Shown here piece by piece: positions 1-11,290 of a stretch of DNA of 64,000 nucleotides. This DNA comes from Vespula vulgaris (Eukaryota; Arthropoda; Insecta; Hymenoptera; Vespidae). A model generated the notes under the pieces. The model saw only the letters and a list, made by a program, of their open reading frames with translations. It ran no database searches and was not told the DNA's origin. The stretch is from positions 13,113,400 to 13,177,399 of the forward strand of contig NC_066586.1 in NCBI RefSeq assembly GCF_905475345.1, read 5' to 3'. A program made the translations under genes and the position numbers. Numbering within the stretch: the first letter of the stretch is position 1; each line of letters opens with the position of its first letter.

Positions 1-61
1 TAATATGTTAATCGCACGTTTACGATTTGAAGAATAAATTTCTCAGGTCTGATTTACTCAC

Positions 62-3000
62 TTATCCGATAGATAATTGACATCGTTTTCTAAAACGTTA
101 TTTCCAAAGGATCCACTTTCGACAGTTTCCAAACTGACCACACTATTGAGATCTGTCATTTCACTGAAATCACCTTGACCAGCTGGTGATATCGGCGATA
201 CTTGGCTATTACTTTTAGTGAAATAGATCTGTGGTTTGATTTGGTTTTGCTGAGTGATCGCTGCTACTACGATAACGGGCGTTCCTGGTTTAACTATGTC
301 ACAATCTCTGGCTACCGATAATGCTGTCAACATGTTGTCTCCTGTAACCATGACAGTTTTGAGGCAAGCGGTATTCAAAGCTGCGATTACAGGTGTAGTT
401 TCCGGCTTCAAACGATTTTCCATTATCACGAATGCCAAGAAAGTTAAGTCAATTTCGGCAGATTCACGACTCATCCGTTGTACTTTGGCATAAGGAAGAC
501 GGTTTAAGGATTTATGTGCCATGGCAATTACGCGATAACCCTCCGATGTGTATTCTTGAAGGACGTTCGCAAAATCGGGCGGAACTACAAACGAATTATA
601 ATTGTTAATACAAGAATCATCGAAGGAAATGAAATAAATTCGATGAAGAAAAGCGTTGGACTTACTAGATTCTGGTTTGGACAAGCTGAGGATCATTTCA
701 GGGCTTCCTTTGCAATAAAGATCATAGTGATTAGCTCCCAACGTTCTTGTGATTACGCTCATCCTTTGAAGACTAGACGTGAAAGGAAATTGCCGAACGA
801 TACCGATTTCTATACCCTGTTCACCTAGATCGGCTGTTGAACCAGTCAAAGCAGGATCTAAGTTGGTTAAAGAGATGCTATCGACCATGTCGGAAGTCAT
901 AGAATTTTGTCGACTCATATCGATCGATACCTCGTGCGTTCCTTTCTTTAAAAGTTTGGAACCCTTAGGAGGCCGAACTATCGTAGGGAAGAGCATAGAG
1001 AATTTGGAAGTATCCGAAACGTCAGGTTCTTCCAGAGTCCAGCCAGTAGATTCGAACATTTTTAAATCAAGTGGATCACCTACCAATTGATTATCGATTA
1101 TAGTGATTCCATGACACGTGACCATTCCTATTAGCAAATCGCTTAATGGTAAATTCATTATCTCCTTTACAGGAAATTGAAACTTTTTATCTGAAGCTGG
1201 TACCACACCCCACATATCGAGACCATCCTCGGTTAAAGTTCCAGTTTTGTCGAAACAAATGCAATCGATCGAACCAGAAACGTTTATCGTTCTTGGACTC
1301 GTACAATATATTTTGTTCTTTTCTAATCTTCTTTGAGCAACAAGTCGACCAACCGTCATAGCCGCTGGTAAAGCAGGTGGTACCACGATAGTTATTAGAT
1401 CCAGAGCTTCCAAGGCGATGTGACTTATCTGAACACCCCGCATAACTTTCGACACTATGGTATAGATTACACCGATGCTGGCTATTCCGGCTAATAATAT
1501 GACGAATTTATAAGAATCTTGTTCGAATTTGAAATCAACAGGTGGTGGATACATGATCGATCGTACCAGTCCTCCTTTGCTAGTGCTAAAGCCTGTCCTG
1601 ATGACAACTGCAAGTACCTGTTGAACAGAAAGTATATATTTGAAAGATCGTTCCTATTCTTTTTTAATATTAATATTTCCAATAGTTTTCATAACAACGT
1701 GTACCTTTTCCGATCCGAAATATCTCGTTTGAATAATCTTTGTACCACAATACAGGGTATGCCTTGCGTGTTCTTTCGTATCGTATATAATTTCGTTGGA
1801 AGAAGGTATGGGCGTTTTCGTGACTGGAACGGACTCTCCGGTTAACATGGACTCATTCAGAATACAATTCCCCGTTAAAAGCACAGCATCGCAAGTCATT
1901 GTACAACCGTGAGGTGGAATAACTAAGACATCTCCAGGAACTAAACGTTCTGCTGGTATACTCGCAGTTTGTCCAGTGGAACGATCTCTCATAACGGTTG
2001 CCAATTCGGACGAAACCGCGTGTACGGAAGATCGTAGATTATCTTGATTCTATTTAAAAGAAAAAAAATCAACGACTAAAGGATATATAATGTATGTGTG
2101 TACGTGTGTAACGTAGATTATATTAGAACAATTTTATCACACGAGAAAAGGAATTTGCTTACTCGACGAGTCTGAAGTACCGCCATTATAATACCAGCGC
2201 TGGACATGCTCAGAATAACCATCGCATAATAATAATAATCATCCGCTACCCATAAGCAGAAACTGAATAGTTGGAAGACGTAAAACGGATTGAGTACTTC
2301 GAGACACAATAACGTTATTATGCTTTTTACTGGAATTACAATTTCATTGTTTCCATAAACATTTCGTCTGAAACAATGACCAACCTCTTATTATAAAGAA
2401 TACCGATTACAATGAGAACTAAGAAACAATCTAAAGAGTAATACCATAATATCATTACCTCATGTATTGTTCTTGAGCACTCAAACCTTGCATTTGGTGT
2501 AGAGACGAATTTAGAACACCAATGTCAAGTCCACGCAACTTTAAAAATTCAGATCTTTCCGTATCCCATACGTACGTTAATTTCTTGCAATTAAAAACGA
2601 CGATCGATTGAACCTCTATAAACGGGATTGATCGTTAATAATTTGTCTATGCGAATGAAACGAGTGAAATTTATGCATATAAAAATTTATAAATTCTTTT
2701 CTTTATGTTTACGTTTAAAATGTCCGCCAAGCAAGTGCACGGACAATGTTGGAATTTCTTCCTTCTCTTCCTTGATAGTTATCATACTTCCATTATCCAT
2801 CCATGGCTCGTTATCGATCAATGATTCCCCATCGAACGGTATATTCCTTCGAAAAAAGAAAATTCAATTTTTTATTATCATTTTCATTCACGCATCATTA
2901 TACGAAATTCCTCATTACATATATATATATATATCTATACTAACATGACATCGCGAGCTGCTAACGTTCTCAATTTTTTCACGTAATAACTAGTATGCTT

Positions 3001-3917
3001 TCCTTGAAACTTTTCGACTAAAAGAACAGTATCGGCCTCGTCCAAAGGACATTTGGAATGAGTAGCTTGCAACATAAGACGTGGTACCCAATGGAAAACC
3101 AATCGCAAGAGACCACCGGTAACGAAGATAAAGAACCAGGTAATCACGGTTAGAACATGATTTCTTTTGTAACTAAAATGAAAAGGTTGGACACGTGTAA
3201 TATATATAAAATCAGATAAAATTTTATAAGCTTGTCGAAGTAGCTAAAGGAGTTCGTTCCTCTTTCTTAATTACCCATAAATTTCCATCTGATCTTCTTC
3301 GCCCGGGTTGATGTAATCCACGCCATTTTTCAGATGAAGGAGGCCATTGCCTCTCGTACCTAAAATCAAATAAATATATCTAATGACGTTAATGACGTAA
3401 TTTCAAACGAACAACCAATTTCTTATATTCGATTAGATGGGATATAGTTACCGGGGATCATTTTATTAGTTCCGGCATACGATTCGACAAGAGATCAAAT
3501 AAAAAATATTATTCGTACCCAAAAATTCTTTTTAATATATATCGCAAGAGAATATGCGAACGTGTTTAATACGTGTTCGTCTCCCTTTCTCTTTCTCCTT
3601 CATAACAAATTAAAAATACGTGCTAGATATGAAAAATCAAATCAGGACTGCTTTTATACGCACGATCATTTTCAAGGCTATCGAGAATTAGCAAAGGATT
3701 TGTAAATTTATAAGTAAACAGATCAATAACATCGACTCCTCCTTGATTTCAACGTGCTTACATCAGGATATATCTATCATTTACCATTCTTACCCTCCAG
3801 GAGTTCCGTTTTTTGTTCGCGTTGTTGTTCCGTCGTCGTGCCAGTAGCACGAGTTCCAAAGACGCTGTAAGCGTTTCTGGCGAAGCTAAGATTCAACTTG
3901 CTTGGCGTCGGCGGCAT
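62..3917 (-). CDS. ATP13A3: P5B-type cation-transporting ATPase (ATP13A3-like), 3' end beyond the window
   Basis: This is the 5' part of a P5B P-type ATPase, a family of endolysosomal transporters with polyamine transport shown for several members. Eight coding exons keep frame: 3794-3917, 3275-3359, 2945-3172, 2713-2846, 2459-2615, 2163-2367, 1705-2049 and 62-1617, giving about 944 residues. They contain the family N-terminal membrane region, the VLNPFYVFQLFS helix, the actuator motif LTGESVPVTKT in exon 7, the P5 signature PPALPAAM, the phosphorylation site DKTGTLTE (Asp about 549, codon 1249-1251) and the TGDNMLTA motif near residue 851. The last visible exon ends at a gtgagt donor, so the hinge GDGxND motif and the C-terminal helices lie outside the window. 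The 2945-3172 exon uses a gttagt donor. I chose the Met at 3917 because the in-frame Met at 4073 adds only a serine-repeat tract. The fold is unmistakable; the exact paralogue is inferred. Confidence 0.93.
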
Positions 3918-3963
3918 ATTGATGAAGATGTGAGACGATGACGACGACGACGACGACGACGAC

Positions 3964-4013
<50 letters not shown>

Positions 4014-4073
4014 CGATGAAGACGACGACGACAATGGTCGATCGATCGATCGATCGATCACGTAGGACAACAA
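3918..4073 (-). repeat. Trinucleotide tract upstream of the ATPase start, open in frame as polyserine
   Basis: Alternating GAC/GAT triplets at about 3936-4032, followed by five GATC repeats at 4039-4059, form one uninterrupted minus-strand frame. This frame joins the ATPase start and would encode an upstream Met plus more than 40 serines. It is more likely 5' UTR than protein, because the family N-terminus is not polyserine, but the frame is intact. Confidence 0.7.
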
Positions 4074-4381
4074 AATAAAACTTGTTCTTAATTTCTTATT
4101 ATTTCTCTCTCTCTCTCTTTCTCTCTTCCCAAGATATTTAGAGGACGAGTAGGCAATCGCGATTCTTGCAAAGATTTCTTCGTGGCTTCTTCACGAGAGC
4201 GACTCCTCCTCTTCGACTATTTATATTCTTGTCCTTCTTCCCGATCTATTTCTACCACTACTACATATTATCACTAATATTTACTTCTTATGGATTATTA
4301 TTGTCCATTGAAGGGGGGAAAAGGGAAGGTTGGATTATAGAGAAGGGAATTGGTGGTACGAATCGATTTAAGATCCCCTCG

Positions 4382-4428
<47 letters not shown>

Positions 4429-5545
4429 CCTCTCTCTCTCGATTCTCTTTATCAGTAGTCAGGTTCTTTCTCTGAAAGCAAGTTCATCTACAACGAGAAG
4501 AACCAAGGACACTCGAGATAATCGACGAAAAATGTATTCCAGGAGGAAGATTGCGAGGCGATGGCTCTCGGTGACGAGTAGGAGGACACGTCGAAAAAGG
4601 TCGGCTAAGCTTTCCCTTTTTTTGTTCTTCTTTTATTCGTGGGCTAAATAATACCCCCGTCTGCTACCGACACCGATTACCCGCCATTTTGGGATCTCTC
4701 TTGGAGGTTCTCGAGGCTCTTCTAGGTGGACCGTTTTCTACCATTTGTGTGACATTGATCTTAGGAAATTCTAAGGGTTTCGTACTATCATCAGAGCTTT
4801 TGGCAGATAGAGCGGCAGGAGAATATGGAAGCCGAGGAGCAAGCCGTAGCCGATGCTATCGCTTCGGATCTGCCGGCGGATTCCTGGATTCGTGTCAGTC
4901 TCCGGGATCGGTGAGCTTTCGCCAGCCGATTCGCGGCGTCGTTACCGAGCGTTCACCCTCGCTCATACCGCGCTCAAGGCACACCAGCCTCGAAGAAATC
5001 TTCTCCCTCTTGCTACTGCTAGTAGTTATTCTTCCACGGAGTGACCTTGACCGTAAGAGGAGAATCCTAGCTAGTTCGAAATCCGTAGAACGGAAGAAAG
5101 TCCCGTGAAAAAGATCGTTTTGATCCGAAGTGCTATCAAGTCGTCTCCTCCTGTCTTCGATCGATCCGCCAACGACGATGGCGACGACGACGACGATGGC
5201 GTCGTTGCTGTTGCTGTTGCTCTTGCTCTTGCTCTTACTCTCGTTCTTACTCTCGCTCTTCTTACTCTTCTTGATGTTGTTATTCTTTCGACTTCTCGCC
5301 AAGCCGCCCCCACCTCCTACCGCCTCTCTTTTTTGCTCGTACCACCCTTTTACTGCGCCCTTGTGCGATCTCAAATACATTACGGGTTATAAGGATATCT
5401 TTGGTGCCGTCGGGGATGTCTCGATCGGCAGATTTTTTCGCACCAGATACCTGCCTTATCGACCTAAGATAATAATAACGTTTAATAATTAAATATCGTG
5501 GGAGACCGAACTTTTCGTTTATATCGGTCGAGTATGTTTTGTTCT

Positions 5546-5581
<36 letters not shown>

Positions 5582-6374
5582 TGCTTGCTTGCTCTCTTTC
5601 TTTCTCTCTTTCTCTCGTTTTATTTTCTACCACTTGACTTCTTTGTTATTTATTTTTTCCGTGTTTCTTTGTTACATCACCACACACTTTGCGATCGTTG
5701 AATATTTATCCCGTTTATTTCTTTCTTTCTTCTTGGAAATTACGAACGATTAATTATCGATCGTTCGATATAATATCACACACGTTCGCGAATGAACGAC
5801 GTTTGGCCTCGAAACTCTACGTTCACGAAAGTCTACGAATTCGCACAAGGGAGTCTATATATAGAAAGGATGATTACGTCAACGACCGACAAACGAATTC
5901 TTTTTCTTTCGATTTATTCGAGCGCGGCTCACTTGGACCATTCGCGAACAAGTTTCGTTTGACGTGACTCGTCTCTTTTTTAATTATAATTGCAATAATA
6001 ATTATTATTATTATTTCTTCCTTCAAACAAACGTCGAGTGGCGTGAACGACACAACCGCACTATATGTATATATATATATTAAGAGTATACACTATATAA
6101 ATATATTAAGTGTATACGTACGTGGATATATATATATTTTTTCTTTTCTCACCCTCTATCCTTTTTAAAGTATCTCTCTTAATATTCTTTCAAACGATCA
6201 TCCGCTTTAAGGATTCACCCTCTTCGGGACTTCTAAGTACAGAGAACACCGTGCAAAAGTTTGTTCCTAGCATTTTGCTCATAATGAAATCAAAACTCGA
6301 AACTCGACCGTAACCCTCGTTGCAATTGGCAGATTTTCGCGTTTTCCTTTTCCTCTTCGTCGTCGTCGTTTTTA

Positions 6375-6411
<37 letters not shown>

Positions 6412-6940
6412 TTTCGTCTTCGTCTTTGTCTCCGTTTCTACCAACCTCGTCGTAACCCTTTTTCTCCTCAAGATCGTGCAAATTAAGAAACGGAAAAGAA
6501 AAAGTCTCCCACTTCCGGGAGCTCACTTTACTGTTTCTCGTTTTAATACTCTTCCAAGACACGGCCGCATCGGAGCGAACTTCCTCGATATTTTGACGAT
6601 CGAACGATATAATATAAACGTTATTAATGTCGTCGAGAGAACGACATTTATCTTGTATTATATCCGATATATACGCACGCGCGCGCACACACACCCACTA
6701 CACACATACACACCACACACAGAGAGACAAGTCGATTGAATTAAATACGTAACTTTTTCTTAAATATAAACACCACCTACGAACGCACACTATCCAAACT
6801 TTTTTTATACTTTTCTCGAAACCGTCAAACTCCGTCAATTCGCGACGCTAGACTGAAGCAAGTTCGAACAGCACGATTCGCACTCGTTCGCTCGCTCACT
6901 CGCTCTCCGGTCGATTCGTTACGAGCAACGTGCTCCTTTT
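4074..6940. other. Noncoding, microsatellite-rich region upstream of the ATPase gene
   Basis: No exon with recognisable protein content is seen. Open frames here read through CT repeats (about 4387-4440), GAC/GTC triplets (5170-5215 and 6358-6425), CTC/CTT runs (5205-5275) and TTTC repeats (5547-5582). Upstream noncoding exons of the ATPase could lie here but cannot be placed from sequence alone. Confidence 0.6.
4680..4693 (-). promoter_or_regulatory. Candidate YY1/Pho-type site (AAAATGGCGG on the minus strand)
   Basis: The minus strand reads AAAATGGCGG followed directly by GTAATC, which could be a splice donor. YY1/Pho-like ATGGCGG sites are common just downstream of metazoan housekeeping start sites. 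The position, about 760 bases upstream of the ATPase start codon, would suit its first exon or promoter. This is motif-level evidence only. Confidence 0.35.
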
Positions 6941-6951
6941 AAGATGGCGGC
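6941..6951 (+). promoter_or_regulatory. Candidate YY1/Pho-type site (AAGATGGCGGC)
   Basis: A full AAGATGGCGGC match lies on the plus strand in a short GC-richer block (6840-7010) that interrupts simple repeats. It could mark a transcription start site. The frame starting at this ATG soon runs into a CT repeat encoding Ser-Leu, so I do not call a protein. Confidence 0.3.
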
Positions 6952-7006
6952 TGTCGTTGCCTTTCGAAGCGCCGTACTCCCTCCACCCGATTGGGCGCTT
7001 TCTCAC

Positions 7007-7044
<38 letters not shown>

Positions 7045-7349
7045 TCTCTCTCTCTCTCTATCTCCTTCTCTCTTTCTCTCCTACTCTGTCACTCGTTTAT
7101 TTCGTCTCTGTCTACCTCTATCTATCTCTGTCTCTTGTTGCTCGATCGAACACCCGAACTAAATTAAGGGGAATAAAGTTGAGTATGTTTCGTCGTAGAA
7201 ATTTTCAACGATACCGACGAATCAGGCTTTTATTCATGTTGAGTAAATAGACGATGACTAATCCTTCATGACGCCTATCCAATTCCACGATCCTTTAAAC
7301 GCGATCGAATTAAGGGAAACATTTGGCATGTAAGCTTTTTTGCACTATC

Positions 7350-7397
<48 letters not shown>

Positions 7398-8200
7398 TAT
7401 TTCTACAACCAGTTTCAGGAACGTATCGAGCACGCGCCTGCCTCTTCTAGGGCTGTCACGTGTTCCCAACGAACCCGATGCTTCTTCTCTCTCTCTTTCT
7501 TTTTCTTTTTCTTTTTCTTTTTTTCTCTTTTCTGTTCTTTTTTCTTTTTGCTACGCGATAAGAACGAAGAGATAGAATTGCATTGACGAAGAAATTTTAG
7601 TATTTCTTACGTCAGCGTCGCAACCAACGTTCCTTCGCATTCGCTGAAAGAAATGAATATAATTTGTCTGGTTTTTCTTTTCCTCTTTACCATTTCTTCT
7701 TCGATCATCGTGTAAAGAGAGAGAAAAAAATTGCAATCTTTTGTCCGGGAAAAACCGAATAACCTTCCTCTCTCGTGTCTCAAAGTTTATTACTGAACGA
7801 ACGATCGTTATCTCTCCTCTAAAAAAAAACTCTTGTTTTCCTTATTTTCTGCCAATTTACATTGTTTAAACATTTATGAGGTATCGCATCGAGGAAAAAA
7901 AATCCATTTATTATGCGATTAAAATATGTATATATGTATTGTACGTATAAGGATTGTCTCGTTGAATTGAAATTAATTCCTCGAGAAGATTCTTTCTTCC
8001 AGAAGAACGAGGAAAACATTGTTTATACCGTACGCGGAATAATAAATGGCAATCTGAATATATCTTATTAATCTTGTCTTTTTTTTGTTGCAACGTTTGA
8101 ATTAGGAATTTGGTTGCGCCGCACCTGAGACTATTCACTTTGCCCCCTCTACCGTCGCTAACGGGTACTCTCTCGACCTACGACGATGACGACGATGCGC

Positions 8201-8248
8201 GAACGGTGACGAACGTCGACGAACGGTGACGACCGTGACGACCGTGAC
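8201..8248 (+). repeat. Short 10-base tandem repeat (GAACGGTGAC type)
   Basis: Five consecutive units of 9-10 bases related to GAACGGTGAC occur here. Preceding GAC/GAT triplets at 8180-8196 suggest growth from a triplet seed. Confidence 0.7.
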
Positions 8249-8390
8249 TCATTTGTTCTCTCACCAAATCCTACCTCTTGCCACGTATCCGCCCCTGCTA
8301 ATTACACGGCCCTAATGTGTACACTTGTTTTCATAGTAATTCGGTATCTCTCACCGATGGTGGTCAACATGTATACATATATATTAGATG

Positions 8391-8452
<62 letters not shown>
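8391..8452. repeat. TA dinucleotide microsatellite
   Basis: About 30 TA units with one TG interruption. It can be read in either direction and is a likely breathing or cruciform-prone site. Confidence 0.95.
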
Positions 8453-8454
<2 letters not shown>

Positions 8455-9730
8455 GTGTGCATAACTGTAAGGATATATATTGCAAATGATTAACTCTTTG
8501 TATCTTTACCTTTTCTTTTTCATTCTTTCCTTTCTCCTTCTCTCTCTCTCTCTATCTCATTCTCTCTGTATGTTTTATACATGTGCACCCTTTCTTTTTC
8601 TCTTTATACACTTTGTATATGCGCTCTCGCTCTCACTCTCTCTCTCTCTATCTCTATCTTTTTGTTTCTGTCTTTCTTCCTCTTAGTACGCTTTGTACAT
8701 GCGTTCTCTTTCTCTCTTTCTCTCAGTACGCTTTGCACATGTGTTCTTTCTCTTTCCCTCTATGTTTCCTAACTTCATACATTTCTACAAAATATTGAAC
8801 GATCTTTATTCATATTCTCTTCTTGCTAACTCAGACTATTGATGAAACAAACGCATTGAAATATGCTCTAATATATTAACACCTCTTCGCGTTCCCTGAT
8901 TGGTCAATTTCTCTTCTGTTGCATTTTTATAGGCAAGTTTAGACTAACTTTCACGATTCATTCTCACGAGGAAGACACGTGTGTCCGAGAATGTGCTGCG
9001 ACCCGTGGCAGATTCCTATCGCTGAAACCAGAAATGTGCCACTCGATTGGTCATTTATTTTAGCGCGATATTTACGCGAAAGATGTCGTTTTCATCGAGT
9101 TGCACAAGACGAAATATTGCCTTTCAACTCCTTCCTCATCATTTTGAAATCTTTATAATCGATCAAGTAAGAGACAAAGTTAAAAATAAATAATAATAAT
9201 CAGCCTATCTGTTTTTATTCGTAAATATATATATATATATATATGGTGTAAAGTGTCTTTTATTATCAATCATATTATTGTATACGTATTATTGTACAGA
9301 CATATCAAACGGAAAGAAAGATGTCGTAAAATTGCAAACGATGTCTCTCTCTCTCTCTCTCCTCGTTTATTTCTAGTAATTTTATAATTACGTAATAAAT
9401 GTTAATTGCGTAAAATCAATTATTCATCGTGGTGATTATAACACAATAAGAGTGCAACTTGTTATCGTAACTAAGATTTATATCCGAATTCTTATCGTCG
9501 CTAGTTTTAACGATTTTATTTTCGAGATTACAACTTTGTAGATAAGACTATGATACGCCGTAAATTGTGATGCTGTTATTTACTGACTCATCAGATCGTA
9601 TGTCTTATGTATCAGAATTAGGATATGATTTATGTATTATGTTCGTTGACTTTATTAACATGCGAATTAAGCGATGATTCGATGACACCATATATATGTA
9701 TATATAAATATGTATATATATGCATAATAT

Positions 9731-10712
9731 GTATACCGGGTGTCCGGTTCCAAGTTTTACAAGCAGTTATTAGTCTCGTTATTAAAAAAAGTGTTTCAAG
9801 AAGAATTTTGTTTCGTGGTGAACACCTTGCGATGATGGTAAATCTTTCAAGTGACCTTTTTTTTTTTAAATGGAACTAATTACTTAGATAATTATAATAT
9901 AACCATTTTCGTGACGAATTCATCGATCTATAATGTTTTGGTTATTCAAGGTTACTTATTGTCATTGTCGTTGAAACTTATTTTCATTGAATCTTCAGAA
10001 ATTGTTCATTCATTCTCTTTATTCGAAAGAACGAATTTGAACATCAACACATTGATTTATTTTATCTATAAATGATCTTGAAAGTTGTAAAACTATTTCA
10101 TTGGTATTAGGTATCCTTAACCTAACTTTTTATCTATCAATATTTATAATAACTCCTTCCCATGACAAATTTATACATTTGTATTTTAAATCATTATAGA
10201 AAAGAAACACTGTTAATAACCCCAATAATATTGATTCCTTCGAATAATTTCATTAATAGCAGATATTCTCTATTTGTAAACAAAAGTAACGATAAATGAT
10301 ATCATTAGCGTAATTACGCTAATCTATGTTTACCACCGTACTCAACGATAAACCAAATCTTGAGGACGTTCAATGTACATAGGTAAATTTTAAACGGCAA
10401 TATGGCAATGATACGGCAAATAATAATGTATTATATAGGCCGATGAATTCGTTACGAAAATGGCTGACTATACGTCTATCCAAGTGGATAATTCCATTAA
10501 ACAAATTCCACTTAAAAAAAAAAAAAGTCACAATGAAATCTCAAAACGAAATCTCAAAACGAACCTCATCTAAACAAGGTTTCTGTTTCATCAAAGGATT
10601 TACCAAAATTGAAACAACATACATAAGTTATGATAAAAAGATTTCTTTTAAATAACTAATAGTTCGAAGAATAATTGCGTCTAAAAGTTCAAATACCGGA
10701 CACTCGGTATAC
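9731..10712. mobile_element. Putative 982-bp DNA element bounded by 18-bp terminal inverted repeats
   Basis: The left end 9731-9748 reads GTATACCGGGTGTCCGGT. The reverse complement of the right end, 10695-10712, matches it with one mismatch. TA-rich sequence flanks both ends, compatible with a TA target duplication as in Tc1/mariner-like elements. The interior is AT-rich with only short open frames (60-80 codons) and no recognised transposase motif. It is therefore probably a nonautonomous copy or a decayed one. Family assignment is inference. Confidence 0.6.
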
Positions 10713-10914
10713 ATAAACGTACATACGTACATACGTATATATTATACTCGAACGGGTCGAGGTCGTATCATTTTGCGAAAAATGAATAGTTGATTATATC
10801 ACTGTGAAAGATAGCAATTATAAAGTATGTAATTAGATGCAGCTATCTTAACAATAAAAATGTATAGTAAGATCCTGTTAGCAACACATCTCATTCGTAT
10901 CTTTTTTTATCATT

Positions 10915-11290
10915 GATATATGTATCTAAGCGTTAAATAAAGGTTAACGTTTTAGAGATTAACGATTAGGAATAAGAGATCAATGAATTTTTAGATTATT
11001 CGAGCTCGATGAAATATTTTCTTATCATATTGAATTTATGTATTTTCTTTTGTATACGAGCGCTGAATAGAGGTTAACGTTTTAGAGGATTAGAAATAAG
11101 AGACCAATGAATTTTTAGATTACTCGAACGCGAAGAAATATTTTCTTATCGCAACTAGTTCGTGTACTTTTTTTATCTATGCGTTAAATAGAGGTCGACG
11201 TTTTAGAGGATTAGAAATAAGAAACCAATGAATTTTTAGATTACTTGAACACGAAGAAATATTTTCTCATCTATCATAATCTTTTCTTAT
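10915..11290. repeat. Three tandem units of about 120-130 bp
   Basis: A unit beginning GCGTTAAATA and containing GTTTTAGAG, AATGAATTTTTAGATTA and GAAATATTTTCTTATC occurs three times. GCGTT/GCGCT anchors are at 10930, 11060 and 11181, so spacings are 130 and 121 bases. Units differ by scattered substitutions and small indels, as in an old minisatellite. No coding frame spans them. Confidence 0.85.

Larger units (their letters stand above)
6952..9730. other. Noncoding region with CT, TA and 10-base repeats
   Basis: No supported gene. CT tracts lie at 7013-7075, 7352-7392, 8538-8560 and 8636-8652. A TTC/TTTC-rich run lies at 7495-7545 and a TA tract at 8391-8452. A block at about 8880-9110 has two ATTGG (CCAAT) boxes and a GACACGTG E-box and is less repetitive, so it may be regulatory. 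Confidence 0.55.

Noticed and set aside
1519..1845. Plus-strand 108-codon frame opposite the ATPase exons
   Set aside because: It is a shadow of the minus-strand ATPase exon and spans an intron of that gene.
6290..6739. Asp- or Val-rich frames at 6.3-6.7 kb
   Set aside because: GTC/GAC triplet repeat read in different phases.
6944..7162. 72-codon plus frame beginning at the AAGATGGCGGC site
   Set aside because: After about 25 residues it is a CT-repeat translation. The ATG is better explained as part of a YY1-type site.
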